Below, in pieces: positions 44,139-52,870 of a stretch of 64,000 nucleotides of DNA. Position numbers and translations under genes: made by a program. Origin of the DNA: Actinomadura luteofluorescens (GTDB taxonomy: Bacteria; Actinomycetota; Actinomycetes; Streptosporangiales; Streptosporangiaceae); NCBI RefSeq assembly GCF_013409365.1, contig NZ_JACCBA010000001.1, positions 5,270,001 through 5,334,000 of the forward strand. The letters are read 5' to 3'. Positions within the stretch are counted from its first letter, which is position 1. The number at the start of each line of letters is the position of its first letter. Under the pieces are notes generated by a model. The model had not been told where the DNA came from, did not search any database, and was given only the letters and a program-made list of their open reading frames with translations.

Positions 44139-45871
44139 GCCCCGCCGCGAAGAGCGCCACGGACCAGAGCACCGCCGCCGACCAGAGCACGATCGACCCG
44201 GCCGCCTCCGGCGAGGCCGCCGCCGACAAGACCGCCGCCGACAAGACCGCCCAGACCGCGAAGGCCGCGAAGGCCGGCAGGCCCGCGAAGAGCGAGGCTC
44301 CGGCCGCACCGCGCCGGACGGCCGGACCGGGGACGGTCGCGATCGTCGGGATGGGGCCGGGCGACCCCGGCCTGCTGACCCTGCGCGCCGCCGCCGAGCT
44401 GGAGCGCGCCGACACCGTCGTGGTGAGCCGCGCCCACTGCCCGGCCGAGATCCTGACCCACTGCCGCCCGGACGCCGAGATCCTCGACACGGCGGACGGC
44501 GACCCGGTGAAGCTCGCCGCGCGGGCCGCCAAGGCGGGGCGCCGCGTCGTCCGGCTGTTCCGCGGCGACCCGGGGGTGGCCTGCAACTACGCCGCCGAGG
44601 GCGGTGCGCTGGCCAAGGCGGGCGTCCCGTTCGAGGTGGTGCCCGGCGTGTCCTCGGTGACCGCCGTGCCCGGGTACGCGGGCATCCCGCTGACCGACGC
44701 CGCGAACCGCGAGATCCGCGTCGTCGACGCCTCCGAGGGCGGCGTGGACTGGGAGCGGTTCGCCGCCCCGGACGCCACGCTGGTCGTTCTCGGCGCCGAG
44801 GGCGCGGTCGCCGAGGTGTGCAAGGGCCTGGTCGCGGCGGGACGGCCCGACTCCACCCCGGCCGCGATGACGAGCCTCGGCACCACCACCGAGCAGGAGA
44901 CCGTCGTCTCCACGCTGGCCAGGCTGGCGCCCGACACCAAGGGCATGGAGACGCCCGCCCTGATCATCGTCGGCGACGTCGTGAACTGGCGCGACAAGCT
45001 GTCCTGGTTCGAGACCAAGGCGCTGTTCGGCTGGCGGGTCCTCGTGCCGCGCACCAAGGAGCAGGCCGCGTCCCTGTCGGACCAGCTCCGCGGGTACGGG
45101 GCCGTCCCGGACGAGGTTCCGACGATCTCCGTCGAGCCGCCGCGCACGCCCCAGCAGATGGAGCGGGCCGTGAAGGGCCTCGTCACGGGCCGCTACGAGT
45201 GGGTGGTGTTCACCTCCACGAACGCGGTCAAGGCGATCCGGGAGAAGTTCACCGACTACGGCCTGGACGCCCGCGCGTTCGCCGGGCTGAAGGTCGCCGC
45301 CGTCGGCGAGCAGACCGCCGCCGCGCTGGTGGAGTTCGGCGTCCACCCTGACCTGACCCCGTCCGGGGAGCAGTCCGGCGAGGGCCTGGCCCGGGAGTGG
45401 CCGCCCTACGACGAGGACCTCGACCCCATCAACCGGGTGCTGCTGCCGCGCGCCGACATCGCCACCGACGTGCTCATCGCCCGGCTCACCGAGCTCGGCT
45501 GGGAGTGCGAGGACGTGACCGCCTACCGGACGGTCCGGGCCGCGCCGCCGCCCGCGCCGATCCGCGAGGCGATCAAGGGCGGCGGGTTCGACGCCGTGCT
45601 GTTCACCTCGTCCTCCACGGTGAAGAACCTGATCGGGATCGCGGGCAAGCCCCACAACGTCACGGTGATCGCCGTGATCGGGCCGCAGACCGCCAAGACG
45701 GCCGAGGAGTACGGGCTGCGCGTCGACGTCATGGCCGACAAGCCGTCGGTGTCGGCCCTCGCGGAGGCGCTCGCGGAGTACGGTGCCAAGCGGAGGGCGG
45801 CCCAGATCGAGGCGGGCGACCCGCTCCGCAAGCCCAGCCAGATGCGCCGGGGCGCCCGGCGCCGGAAGTAG
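44135..45871 (+). CDS. hemD: Fused uroporphyrinogen-III C-methyltransferase / synthase
   Basis: 578 aa. Residues 1-65 are a disordered Ala/Lys/Asp tail with short repeats ([18 protein letters not shown]). About 66-315 is a CobA-like tetrapyrrole methylase domain ([69 protein letters not shown]). About 325-550 is HemD ([79 protein letters not shown]). In the methylase half the usual DRLV stretch after motif one reads SRAHCP and GGDPF is RGDPG, so its methylase activity may be weak or altered. The fused layout is typical of actinobacteria. Confidence 0.94.
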   Translation: MSPAAKSATDQSTAADQSTIDPAASGEAAADKTAADKTAQTAKAAKAGRPAKSEAPAAPRRTAGPGTVAIVGMGPGDPGLLTLRAAAELERADTVVVSRAHCPAEILTHCRPDAEILDTADGDPVKLAARAAKAGRRVVRLFRGDPGVACNYAAEGGALAKAGVPFEVVPGVSSVTAVPGYAGIPLTDAANREIRVVDASEGGVDWERFAAPDATLVVLGAEGAVAEVCKGLVAAGRPDSTPAAMTSLGTTTEQETVVSTLARLAPDTKGMETPALIIVGDVVNWRDKLSWFETKALFGWRVLVPRTKEQAASLSDQLRGYGAVPDEVPTISVEPPRTPQQMERAVKGLVTGRYEWVVFTSTNAVKAIREKFTDYGLDARAFAGLKVAAVGEQTAAALVEFGVHPDLTPSGEQSGEGLAREWPPYDEDLDPINRVLLPRADIATDVLIARLTELGWECEDVTAYRTVRAAPPPAPIREAIKGGGFDAVLFTSSSTVKNLIGIAGKPHNVTVIAVIGPQTAKTAEEYGLRVDVMADKPSVSALAEALAEYGAKRRAAQIEAGDPLRKPSQMRRGARRRK

Positions 45872-45899
45872 ACCCGGCAAGCAGAGACACAGAGGGATC

Positions 45900-46883
45900 A
45901 TGTCTGCACAGTTCCCCGTCGCACGCCCGCGGCGGTTGCGGCGCACGCCCGCGATGCGCCGGCTCGTCGCCGAGACCCGGCTCAGCCCCGCGGACCTGGT
46001 GCTGCCCGTGTTCGTCAAGGAGGGCATCTCCGAGGCGCAGCCGGTCGCGTCCATGCCGGGCGTGTTCCAGCACACCCGCGACAGCCTGCGCAAGGCCGCC
46101 CACGAGGCGGCCGAGGCCGGCGTCGGCGGCCTCATCCTGTTCGGCATTCCTGCCGAGAAGGACGGCGCGGGGTCCGCCGCCGACGACCCGGACGGCATCG
46201 TCCAGCAGGCGCTGCGCGACCTGAGGTCCGACCTCGGCGACGCGATCGTGGTCATGACCGACCTGTGCCTGGACGAGTACACCGACCACGGGCACTGCGG
46301 CATCCTCACCGCGTCGGGCGAGATCGACAACGACGCCACGCTGGAGCGGTACGCCTCGATCGCCCTGGCCCAGGCCGAGGCGGGCGCGGCGGTCGTCGGC
46401 CCGTCCGGGATGATGGACGGCCAGGTCGGCGCGATCCGCGAGGCCCTGGACGGCGCCGGCCACTCCGACATCGCGATCATGGGCTACTCGGTGAAGTACG
46501 CCTCCGCGTACTACGGCCCGTTCCGCGAGGCCGCCGAGTGCGCCCCGCGGTTCGGCGACCGGGCCACCCACCAGCAGGACCCGGCCAACGCCGACGAGTC
46601 GCTCCGCGAGGTCTTCCTCGACCTCGACGAGGGCGCCGACATGGTCATGGTCAAGCCCGCGGGCGCCTACCTCGACATCGTGCGGCGCGTCCGCGACGCC
46701 GTCGACGTCCCGGTGGTCGCCTACCAGGTGAGCGGCGAGTACGCGATGATCGAGGCCGCCGCGGAGAAGGGCTGGATCGACCGCGAGCGCACGATCATGG
46801 AGTCGCTGGTGTCGATCCGCCGCGCCGGGGCCGACATCGTCCTCACCTACTGGGCCACCGAGGTCGCCCGCCGCCTGGCCTGA
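45900..46883 (+). CDS. hemB: Porphobilinogen synthase (ALA dehydratase)
   Basis: 327 aa. The active-site lysines are in [17 protein letters not shown] and [14 protein letters not shown]. The metal loop is [19 protein letters not shown]: the first and third Cys of the zinc type are present but the middle one is Asp, a mixed site. [17 protein letters not shown] and [17 protein letters not shown] are also family features. It follows cobA-hemD by 28 bases, completing the hem operon. Its ATG has GAGGGA upstream. Confidence 0.97.
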   Translation: MSAQFPVARPRRLRRTPAMRRLVAETRLSPADLVLPVFVKEGISEAQPVASMPGVFQHTRDSLRKAAHEAAEAGVGGLILFGIPAEKDGAGSAADDPDGIVQQALRDLRSDLGDAIVVMTDLCLDEYTDHGHCGILTASGEIDNDATLERYASIALAQAEAGAAVVGPSGMMDGQVGAIREALDGAGHSDIAIMGYSVKYASAYYGPFREAAECAPRFGDRATHQQDPANADESLREVFLDLDEGADMVMVKPAGAYLDIVRRVRDAVDVPVVAYQVSGEYAMIEAAAEKGWIDRERTIMESLVSIRRAGADIVLTYWATEVARRLA

Positions 46884-47017
46884 GACGCCGTTCGACCATC
46901 CCGGCCTCTAGTCACTTAGGGTCGTTTTCCCGGGGTTGCCGTGTCCGGAGTTCATCCCGGCGGGCATCATCGTTAACCAGGAACCCACGTGCGACCTTGG
47001 GGTATTGGGGGGCGGAG

Positions 47018-47668
47018 ATGCTGGCGGTCTCGGGGAGCAGACGGCAGCGGGCGGCGCGCGACCGGATGGCCGCGGCGGCCCGGGAGTACGCCGATCTGGG
47101 GTGGCCCTGCTATCCCGGAGCCCACCCCCCGGCGGGCGGCGACCGGGCGTGTTCGTGCGACCGGATCGGCTGTCCCGACCCGGGCGCGCATCCGGTGTCG
47201 GCCGCCTGGGCGCACCAGGCGAGCGTCGACGCGGGCGCGATCAAACGCTGGTGGGACGAGCGGCCGCAGGCCAACATCATCCTTCCGACGGGCCGGGTGT
47301 TCGACGTGTTCGACGTACCGGCCGCGGCCGGGACCATCGCCCTCGACCGGATCGAACGGGACGACATCCCCGTCGGTCCGGTCGCGTCTTTCGGGGGCGA
47401 ACGGCACCTGTTCTTCGTCGCCACGCGCGGCGCGCCCGTCGACGAGGACGAGTGGTGGTCCTGCCAGCTCGACTGCTCCCCGGAGGACGTCGCGGAGACG
47501 CCGGGGATGCGGTGGCACTGCCGCGACAGCTACGTCGTCGCGCCGCCGTCCGTCCTGCCGAACGGCCGCGAGGCGGCCTGGCTGCGCCCGCCGTCCCGCG
47601 GCCCGCTGCCCGACCCGCTGCGTCTCCTGGAGGTCCTCTCGGACGCCTGTGAGGACGCTGTTTCATAG
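47018..47668 (+). CDS. Prim-Pol-domain (bifunctional primase/polymerase N-terminal) protein
   Basis: 216 aa. ARDRMAAAAREYADLGWPCY, PGAHP, DRACSCDRIGCPDPGAHPVS and WWDERPQANIILPTG match the N-terminal domain named bifunctional DNA primase/polymerase. The Cys cluster C-x-C-x4-C is typical of short actinobacterial versions. The catalytic acidic motif of active Prim-Pol reads FDVFDVP here, and no helicase or phage gene is near, so it may be a non-replicative relative. It follows hemB, as in streptomycetes. The ATG has GGCGGAG just upstream. Confidence 0.8.
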   Translation: MLAVSGSRRQRAARDRMAAAAREYADLGWPCYPGAHPPAGGDRACSCDRIGCPDPGAHPVSAAWAHQASVDAGAIKRWWDERPQANIILPTGRVFDVFDVPAAAGTIALDRIERDDIPVGPVASFGGERHLFFVATRGAPVDEDEWWSCQLDCSPEDVAETPGMRWHCRDSYVVAPPSVLPNGREAAWLRPPSRGPLPDPLRLLEVLSDACEDAVS

Positions 47669-47682
47669 TCCCCGCCCACTTC

Positions 47683-47701
47683 GCTCGCCTGGCGGCTCGC
47701 T
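47683..47701 (+). repeat. 19-base fragment of the 190-bp repeat
   Basis: GCTCGCCTGGCGGCTCGCT here is identical to the core of units 1 and 2 of the left-end array and is followed by a diverged continuation. It again lies directly after a gene's stop codon. Confidence 0.5.
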
Positions 47702-47741
47702 ACGTGACCGGGTCTGGGAGAACGCGGCATCGCTTCGCGAT

Positions 47742-47871
47742 CTGCCGGGTGCGGCTCGCCTCCGGCTTCGCCGCACCCGGGCAGGTCACGCGTTCGCGCG
47801 TGGCCGAGGCGACAGGCCCTGGCCACGCATGCGGCTCACCGCGGTCCCCGCGGCTCGCGCGGGGACCGCGG
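47742..47871. terminator. Three consecutive hairpins between convergent genes
   Basis: 47742-47784: CTGCC-GGGTGCGGC pairs with GCCGCACCC-GGGCAG across a 14-base loop, with a one-base bulge. Around 47786-47801: CACGCG-TTCG-CGCGTG with a UUCG loop. 47839-47871: CCGCGGTCCCCGCG pairs perfectly with CGCGGGGACCGCGG across 5 bases. Together they can end transcripts from both the Prim-Pol gene and the convergent pseudokinase gene. Confidence 0.7.
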
Positions 47872-47876
47872 CGACC

Positions 47877-49625
47877 TCAGCGGGGCGCCTTGATGGGGGC
47901 CTTGCGGCCCCAGCCGCTGTAGGAGCCGCGCTGCATCTGGTTGCGGCCCTTCTCGGGCCCGGCGCGCACCCAGAACTTCACGGGACGGTAGGCGGCGTCG
48001 AGCTTGACGGCGAACTCGATCTGCTGCGCGCCCGTCGCCTGTGACATCTGCGCGTACAGCGGGCCCACGCCGGGCGCCTGCGCCAATTTCGCGGCGGGCG
48101 CCTCACCCTCGTAGACCGCTCCAGACTTGCCGAGCTTCGTCGCCGACCGCAGCAGCGCCGTCAGGTTCGCGACCGAGCCACCCTGGCGCACCTGGTCGCC
48201 GGCGGCGGGGTAGCCGCGGCCGCCGAGCGGCGACTGCCGCCACTTCTTGCCGGCGCGGACGTACAGCCGGTCCTGGACGATGACGGCGCGGACCGGCTTG
48301 CGGGCGGCGCCCGTCCCGGCCAGCGTCAGGGTGTAGGACGGAGTCCCGCCCTGCACCAGCCCGATCGTCCCCTGGCCGCTGACGGGGAAGCCGCAGCAGC
48401 CGGTCTGGCGGTAGCTGAACGCGGCGCCGGGCGTCCTGGCGACGGCCTGGTCGATGCGGGCGACGAGAGGTGCGGGGTCGACGCCGCCGACGGGCAGCGT
48501 CGGCTGCGGGCTGCTGCTCTGCGCGGGCGTCGGCTCGGGAGGCTCCTTGTCACCGCCCAGCGTGCCGCCCTTGAGCAGGACCGCCGCGCCCGCCCCGGCG
48601 GCGACGAGCACGACGGCGACGGCGGCGACCACCCAGCGCGTCCGGGACCGGCGGCCGCCCTCCGGGCCGGCGACGACCGGGCTGCGGCCGCTGCTGCGGG
48701 ACGGCCTCGGCTTCGGCCTCGGCTTCGGCGGCTCGGGCTGCTGCGCGGCCTGCGCGGCGAGCTCGGTGAGGCGGCCGCGGCCCTGCGCCTCCCAGGACGG
48801 CCCGTAGGCGGAGACGGCCGCGTCCTCCAGCGCGCCGAGGAAGTCGGCGGCGGACTTCGGGCGCTTCTCCGGATCCTTGGCCAGACCCTGGTGGATCAGG
48901 TCGCGCAGCGGCCCCGGGACCTCCTCGGCGGGGATCGGCGCCTCGCGGTGCTGCCGCGCCATGTTGCGGCCCGCGTACGGGGGCCGCCCGGTGAGGCACT
49001 CGTAGAAGATCGCGGTGGCGGCGTACAGGTCGGTCGCGACCGTGGCGGGCGCGCCGTCCCACAGCTCGGGCGCCGCGTAGGGCGGGCCGTGCTGCGCCTC
49101 GGTGCCCTCGGGCGCCGTCGCGAAGTCGGTGAGCCGGGCGTTGCCCTCGGCGTCGACCAGGACGTTCGCCGGCCGCATGGAGCCGTGGACGATGTCGTGG
49201 TCGTGCGCCGCGGCGAGGCCGAGGAGCGTCCCTCCCAGCATCGACAGGGCGGCGAGCGGGCCGCTCGGGCCCTGCGCGGCGAGCATCCGCCGCAGGCTCA
49301 CGCCCTCGACGTGCTGCGTCACGATCGCGGCGCCGTCGGCGGCCTCCACGAAGTCGTACAGGTCGACCACGTTGGGGTCTTCCAGCTGGGACAGGTCCCG
49401 TGCCGCCACGCGGTAGCGCGCGAGAAACGCCTCGTCGGCGCCGAGCGCCGTGTCGAGGTATCTGATCGCGACCCGCGTGCCGGTCATGTCGTCGACCGCC
49501 AGCACCACCCGGCCCGAGGCTCCGCCGCCCAGTTCGCGTTCATGGGTGAAGCCCGGCACCGTCCAGCCGTTGACCACGGTGAAAGCCATCCCTCCGATGT
49601 CGTACTTGGTGGAATATCGGCCCAT
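47877..49625 (-). CDS. Transmembrane pseudokinase with extracytoplasmic LppX/LprG-like domain
   Basis: About 582 aa. The Ser/Thr-kinase fold (about 25-270) keeps the Gly loop GGGASG (33-38), YAAPELWD, DLYAATAIFYECLTGRPPY and a C-lobe ending with RPKSAADFLGAL. But the ATP Lys is Arg (VAIRYL, 55), the HRD loop is HGSMRPAN (147-154, no catalytic Asp), and DFG is DFA (167-169). Phosphotransfer is therefore unlikely. A Pro/Lys linker, one membrane segment (WVVAAVAVVLVAAGAGAAVL, 331-350) and an outside domain with a CC pair follow. The repeated pattern LTLAGTGAARKPVRAVIVQD, RLYVRAGKKW recalls LppX/LprG lipid carriers. An alternative start is ATG 49589. It is divergent from hemL. Confidence 0.85.
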   Translation of the reverse strand: MGRYSTKYDIGGMAFTVVNGWTVPGFTHERELGGGASGRVVLAVDDMTGTRVAIRYLDTALGADEAFLARYRVAARDLSQLEDPNVVDLYDFVEAADGAAIVTQHVEGVSLRRMLAAQGPSGPLAALSMLGGTLLGLAAAHDHDIVHGSMRPANVLVDAEGNARLTDFATAPEGTEAQHGPPYAAPELWDGAPATVATDLYAATAIFYECLTGRPPYAGRNMARQHREAPIPAEEVPGPLRDLIHQGLAKDPEKRPKSAADFLGALEDAAVSAYGPSWEAQGRGRLTELAAQAAQQPEPPKPRPKPRPSRSSGRSPVVAGPEGGRRSRTRWVVAAVAVVLVAAGAGAAVLLKGGTLGGDKEPPEPTPAQSSSPQPTLPVGGVDPAPLVARIDQAVARTPGAAFSYRQTGCCGFPVSGQGTIGLVQGGTPSYTLTLAGTGAARKPVRAVIVQDRLYVRAGKKWRQSPLGGRGYPAAGDQVRQGGSVANLTALLRSATKLGKSGAVYEGEAPAAKLAQAPGVGPLYAQMSQATGAQQIEFAVKLDAAYRPVKFWVRAGPEKGRNQMQRGSYSGWGRKAPIKAPR

Positions 49626-49676
49626 ACGCCACCGGGTCAAGGCAAGTCGCCGAACTGCAACTGAGAGACTGCAACC

Positions 49677-50975
49677 GTGACTGACTTCGATCGCTCCCGG
49701 CAGTTGTTCGACCGTTCCGCCGCCGTTGTCCCAGGTGGCGTCAACTCCCCGGTGCGGGCCTTCGGTGCCGTTGGCGGAACGCCCCGTTTCATGGCGTCCG
49801 GGCGTGGTCCGTACCTTACCGACGCCGACGGCAACACCTATGTCGATCTGGTGTGTTCGTGGGGACCGATGATCCTCGGGCACGCGCATCCGGCCGTCGT
49901 GGAGGCCGTGCGGGACGCCGCCGGACGCGGCACGTCCTACGGCGCGCCGACCCAGGGCGAGGTGGAACTCGCCGAGGAGATCGTGTCCCGGACGCCGGCG
50001 GCGAAGGTCCGCCTGGTCAACTCCGGGACCGAGGCGACGATGTCGGCGATCCGGCTGGCCCGCGGGTTCACCGGCCGCACCAAGATCATGAAGTTCGCGG
50101 GCTGCTACCACGGGCACGTGGACTCGCTGCTCGCCGCGGCGGGCTCCGGCGTCGCCACGTTCGGGCTCCCAGACACGCCGGGCGTGACCGGCGCGACCAC
50201 CGCCGACACGCTGATCCTCCCCTACAACGACGTCGCCGCCGTGGAGACGGCCTTCCACGACCACGGCAACGACATCGCCTGCGTGATCACCGAGGCGGTG
50301 CCGTGCAACATGGGCGTGGTCCCCCCGCTGGCCGGGTTCAACGCGCTGCTCAAGCGGCTGTGCGAGCGGTACGGCGCGCTGCTGGTGATCGACGAGGTGC
50401 TCACCGGCTTCCGGGCGTCGCGGTCCGGATGGTTCGGGATCGAGGGCGTGGCGGGCGACCTGATGACCTTCGGCAAGGTGATGGGCGGCGGGCTGCCCGC
50501 CGCCGCGTTCGGCGGGCGCGCCGACGTCATGGACCACCTCGCCCCCGCCGGGCCCGTCTACCAGGCCGGGACCCTGTCGGGGAACCCGCTGGCCACCGCC
50601 GCCGGGCTCGCCACCCTGAACGCCGCCACGGACGAGGTGTACGCCGCGATCGACCGCTCGGCGCAGATCGTGTCGAAGGCCGCCTCCGAGGCGCTGGAGC
50701 GCGAGGGCGTCCCGCACTCGCTGCAGAACGCGGGCAACCTGTTCTCGATCTTCTTCACCGACGGCGCGGTGGGCGACTTCGCCGCGGCGCAGCGGCAGGA
50801 CCCCAAGGCGTACGCGGCCTTCTTCCACGCCGCGCTGGAGCGCGGCGTCTACCTGCCGCCCTCGGCGTACGAGGTGTGGTTCCTGTCGTCCGCGCACGAC
50901 GACGAGGCTCTGGGACGCGTCCTGGAGGCCCTCCCGCACGCCGCCCGCGCCGCCGCCCGAGCGGTGGCGGCCTAG
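49677..50975 (+). CDS. hemL: Glutamate-1-semialdehyde 2,1-aminomutase
   Basis: 432 aa, PLP-dependent second step of the C5 pathway after HemA. The N-terminus is [65 protein letters not shown] and [10 protein letters not shown] follow; the PLP lysine is in [18 protein letters not shown]. The C-terminus is [26 protein letters not shown] lies six bases before the GTG (leaderless). CTGCAAC occurs twice just upstream. It lies about 3 kb from the hemACDB cluster. Confidence 0.97.
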   Translation: MTDFDRSRQLFDRSAAVVPGGVNSPVRAFGAVGGTPRFMASGRGPYLTDADGNTYVDLVCSWGPMILGHAHPAVVEAVRDAAGRGTSYGAPTQGEVELAEEIVSRTPAAKVRLVNSGTEATMSAIRLARGFTGRTKIMKFAGCYHGHVDSLLAAAGSGVATFGLPDTPGVTGATTADTLILPYNDVAAVETAFHDHGNDIACVITEAVPCNMGVVPPLAGFNALLKRLCERYGALLVIDEVLTGFRASRSGWFGIEGVAGDLMTFGKVMGGGLPAAAFGGRADVMDHLAPAGPVYQAGTLSGNPLATAAGLATLNAATDEVYAAIDRSAQIVSKAASEALEREGVPHSLQNAGNLFSIFFTDGAVGDFAAAQRQDPKAYAAFFHAALERGVYLPPSAYEVWFLSSAHDDEALGRVLEALPHAARAAARAVAA

Positions 50976-51000
50976 AACGGCAGCGTCCTAGAACGGCAGG
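50971..51000. repeat. Tandem duplication at the hemL/dapA-like 3' ends
   Basis: CCTAGAACGGCAG occurs at 50971 and again at 50988 (17-base period). Each copy contains a CTAG that provides one stop codon: TAG of hemL in the first, and TAG of the convergent gene, on the other strand, in the second. Confidence 0.7.
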
Positions 51001-51860
51001 GCGCGGAACGCCTTCAAGGCGGCGACGACCGATTCGAGGTGCGGTGCGTGCAGGGGAGCGCGCACCGCGGGGTCGTCGATCAGCCCCTCGTCGGCCAGGC
51101 ACGCCTTGAGGACGGCAGGGGACGGCTCGCCGAACAGGGCCTCCGTCATCGGCAGCAAGGCGTTGTGGAACGTCAGCCCCCGCGCCGCGTTCCCCTCCCG
51201 TGCGGCTCGCGCCATGGCGGCGTAGGCGGCGGGGGCGAGGCACGCGCACGCGGCGACGCCGCCCGCGGCGCCGAGCTGGAGCATGGGATAGATGTAGGCG
51301 TCGTCCCCGGACAGGATCGCCTTGCCGGGGTTGGACCTCAGCAGGGCGAGGGTGTCCTGGTCGATGGCGCCCGCGCAGTGCTTCATGCCGGCGACGCAGT
51401 CGAGCGCGAGGATCGCCAGGAGCGCGTCGGCGGACAGGGGCCTCGCCGTCCGGTAGGGGACGTTGTACGGGATCAGCGGGACGTCCACGGCCGCGCCGAC
51501 GGCGGCGAAGTGGTCGACGACGCCCTCTTCCGACGGACGCAGGTAGTACGGGACGACGACCAGCAGCGCGTCGGCGAGCGGGGCGCGTTCGCGGGCCTGG
51601 CGGATCGAGTCCTCGGTGCCCATCGTCCCGGCGCCCACCGTCAGCGGCGTCCCGTACTCGATCGAGACGGCCCGGCACACCTCCAGGACCGTCCGCTGCT
51701 CGGCGGCGCTCAGCAGCGGGGCCTCGCCGGTGGTGCCGAGCGCGACCAGGCCGTCCGCGCCGTTCTCCAGGCAGTGGCGGGCAAGGCGTTCGAGGGACTT
51801 GGCGTCCACCTCGCCGGAGCCGGTGAAGGGCGTGACGAGCGCCGCGTGGATTCCGTGCAT
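50988..51860 (-). CDS. DapA/NAL-family aldolase (DHDPS-like)
   Basis: 290 aa TIM-barrel class I aldolase. ALVTPFTGSGEVDAKSLERL and GALGTTGE-like LVALGTTGEAPLL (Thr pair) are family features. Tyr of YNVPYRTARPLSA and the Schiff-base Lys of VAGMKHCAGAIDQD complete the catalytic set. The usual DapA sequence YNVPGRTG is changed to YNVPYRTA, and the FSGDD-type loop reads LSGDDAYIYPM. It is encoded with an EamA exporter and a LysR regulator, not with lysine genes. A keto-acid lyase or dehydratase of a catabolic route is therefore as likely as true dihydrodipicolinate synthase. Confidence 0.85.
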   Translation of the reverse strand: MHGIHAALVTPFTGSGEVDAKSLERLARHCLENGADGLVALGTTGEAPLLSAAEQRTVLEVCRAVSIEYGTPLTVGAGTMGTEDSIRQARERAPLADALLVVVPYYLRPSEEGVVDHFAAVGAAVDVPLIPYNVPYRTARPLSADALLAILALDCVAGMKHCAGAIDQDTLALLRSNPGKAILSGDDAYIYPMLQLGAAGGVAACACLAPAAYAAMARAAREGNAARGLTFHNALLPMTEALFGEPSPAVLKACLADEGLIDDPAVRAPLHAPHLESVVAALKAFRALPF

Positions 51861-51865
51861 GCATC

Positions 51866-52798
51866 TCACCTCGTCGGGGCGGCCGGCGCGGCGGGTGCCG
51901 GCTCTACGGGAAGGCCTCGGACGCGGGAGCGCGGCCGGACGCTGCCGGCGGCGACCCCCGCGATGATCAGTGCGGCGCCGGCGAGCCGGACCGCGTCCAC
52001 GTGCTCGCCGAGCAGCAGGGCCGCCGAGACGAGCCCGAACGGCGGGACGAGCAGCGAGTACATGGCGACCGTGCCGACCTCGTACCGGCGGATCAGCCAG
52101 GCCCATCCGCCGAAGCAGAACAGCGTGGCGACGTAGGCGATGAACGCCAGCGAGGCCGCCCCGGCGAGCGTGAGGTGGCGCGCCGCCTCCGGCACGGCCC
52201 CGGGCCCTTCGAAGATCAGCGACAGGGCGAGCAGGGGGAGCGGCGGCACGAGCGACATCCACACCATGAACGCGAACCCGTCGACCGGCTCCTCGGTGGA
52301 CCGGCTCATCGCCCGCATCGCGACGTTCGCCAGCCCCCAGGCGGCCGCGCCGCCGAGGCAGACCAGGAACGCCGCCACCGGGCTTCCGCCCTCGCCCTGC
52401 GCCACGCCGAGCAGCGTGATCCCGGCGAACGCGACGACCATCCCGGCGATCTGGCGGCTCCCGACGCGCTCGCCGAGCAGCAGGCCGGCGAACAGCGCGG
52501 TGAAGACCGCCTGCACCTGGAGCACGACCGACGCCAGGCCGGCGGGCATGCCCATGCTCATGCCGATGAACAGCAGGCCGAACTGCCCCACGCCGAGCGG
52601 GACGCCGACCAGGACGAGCCAGCGCGCGGCGACCGGAGGGCGGCGGACGAGGAAGACCGCGGGCACCGCGGCGGCCGTGAACCGCAGCGCGGCCATCAGC
52701 AGCGGCGGGAAGTCGTCCAGGGCCACCTTGATCGGCACGAAGTTGAAGCCCCACAGCGCGGCGATCAGGGTGGCCAGCAGGACGTGGCGCGATGTCAT
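51866..52798 (-). CDS. EamA/DMT family transporter
   Basis: 310 aa with ten membrane segments in two EamA repeats. The first starts LLATLIAALWGFNFVPIKVA and the second AAFLVCLGGAAAWGLANVAM; LFAGLLLGERVGSRQIAGMV and SAALLLGEHVDAVRLAGAAL mark the end of each repeat. The family exports amino acids and metabolites. The downstream aldolase gene starts 5 bases after its stop, so both are in one operon. It is divergent from the LysR gene. Confidence 0.92.
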   Translation of the reverse strand: MTSRHVLLATLIAALWGFNFVPIKVALDDFPPLLMAALRFTAAAVPAVFLVRRPPVAARWLVLVGVPLGVGQFGLLFIGMSMGMPAGLASVVLQVQAVFTALFAGLLLGERVGSRQIAGMVVAFAGITLLGVAQGEGGSPVAAFLVCLGGAAAWGLANVAMRAMSRSTEEPVDGFAFMVWMSLVPPLPLLALSLIFEGPGAVPEAARHLTLAGAASLAFIAYVATLFCFGGWAWLIRRYEVGTVAMYSLLVPPFGLVSAALLLGEHVDAVRLAGAALIIAGVAAGSVRPRSRVRGLPVEPAPAAPAAPTR

Positions 52799-52819
52799 GC
52801 CTCGATCGTGAGGAAACAG

Positions 52820-52837
52820 TCGCTTTAGGACAAGCGA
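52820..52837. promoter_or_regulatory. LysR-type palindrome TCGCTT-N6-AAGCGA
   Basis: A perfect 6-bp inverted repeat (52820-52825 and 52832-52837) lies between the divergent eamA and lysR genes. LysR regulators bind such dyads with an internal T-N11-A in the region they share with their target. It is the natural site for the LysR protein encoded next to it. Confidence 0.6.
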
Positions 52838-52870
52838 GAACTTCTTGACACCTCGTTTTAGTATTGCTTC

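Noticed and set aside
43175..46480. Long minus-strand frame across hemC, cobA-hemD and hemB
   Set aside because: All three plus-strand proteins have complete catalytic motifs; the antisense product is repetitive Arg/Gly/Ala sequence.
47018..47668. Prim-Pol-domain gene as a sign of a prophage or plasmid
   Set aside because: No integrase, helicase, capsid or partition genes are nearby, and the gene follows hemB in the conserved chromosomal order as I recall it from streptomycetes.
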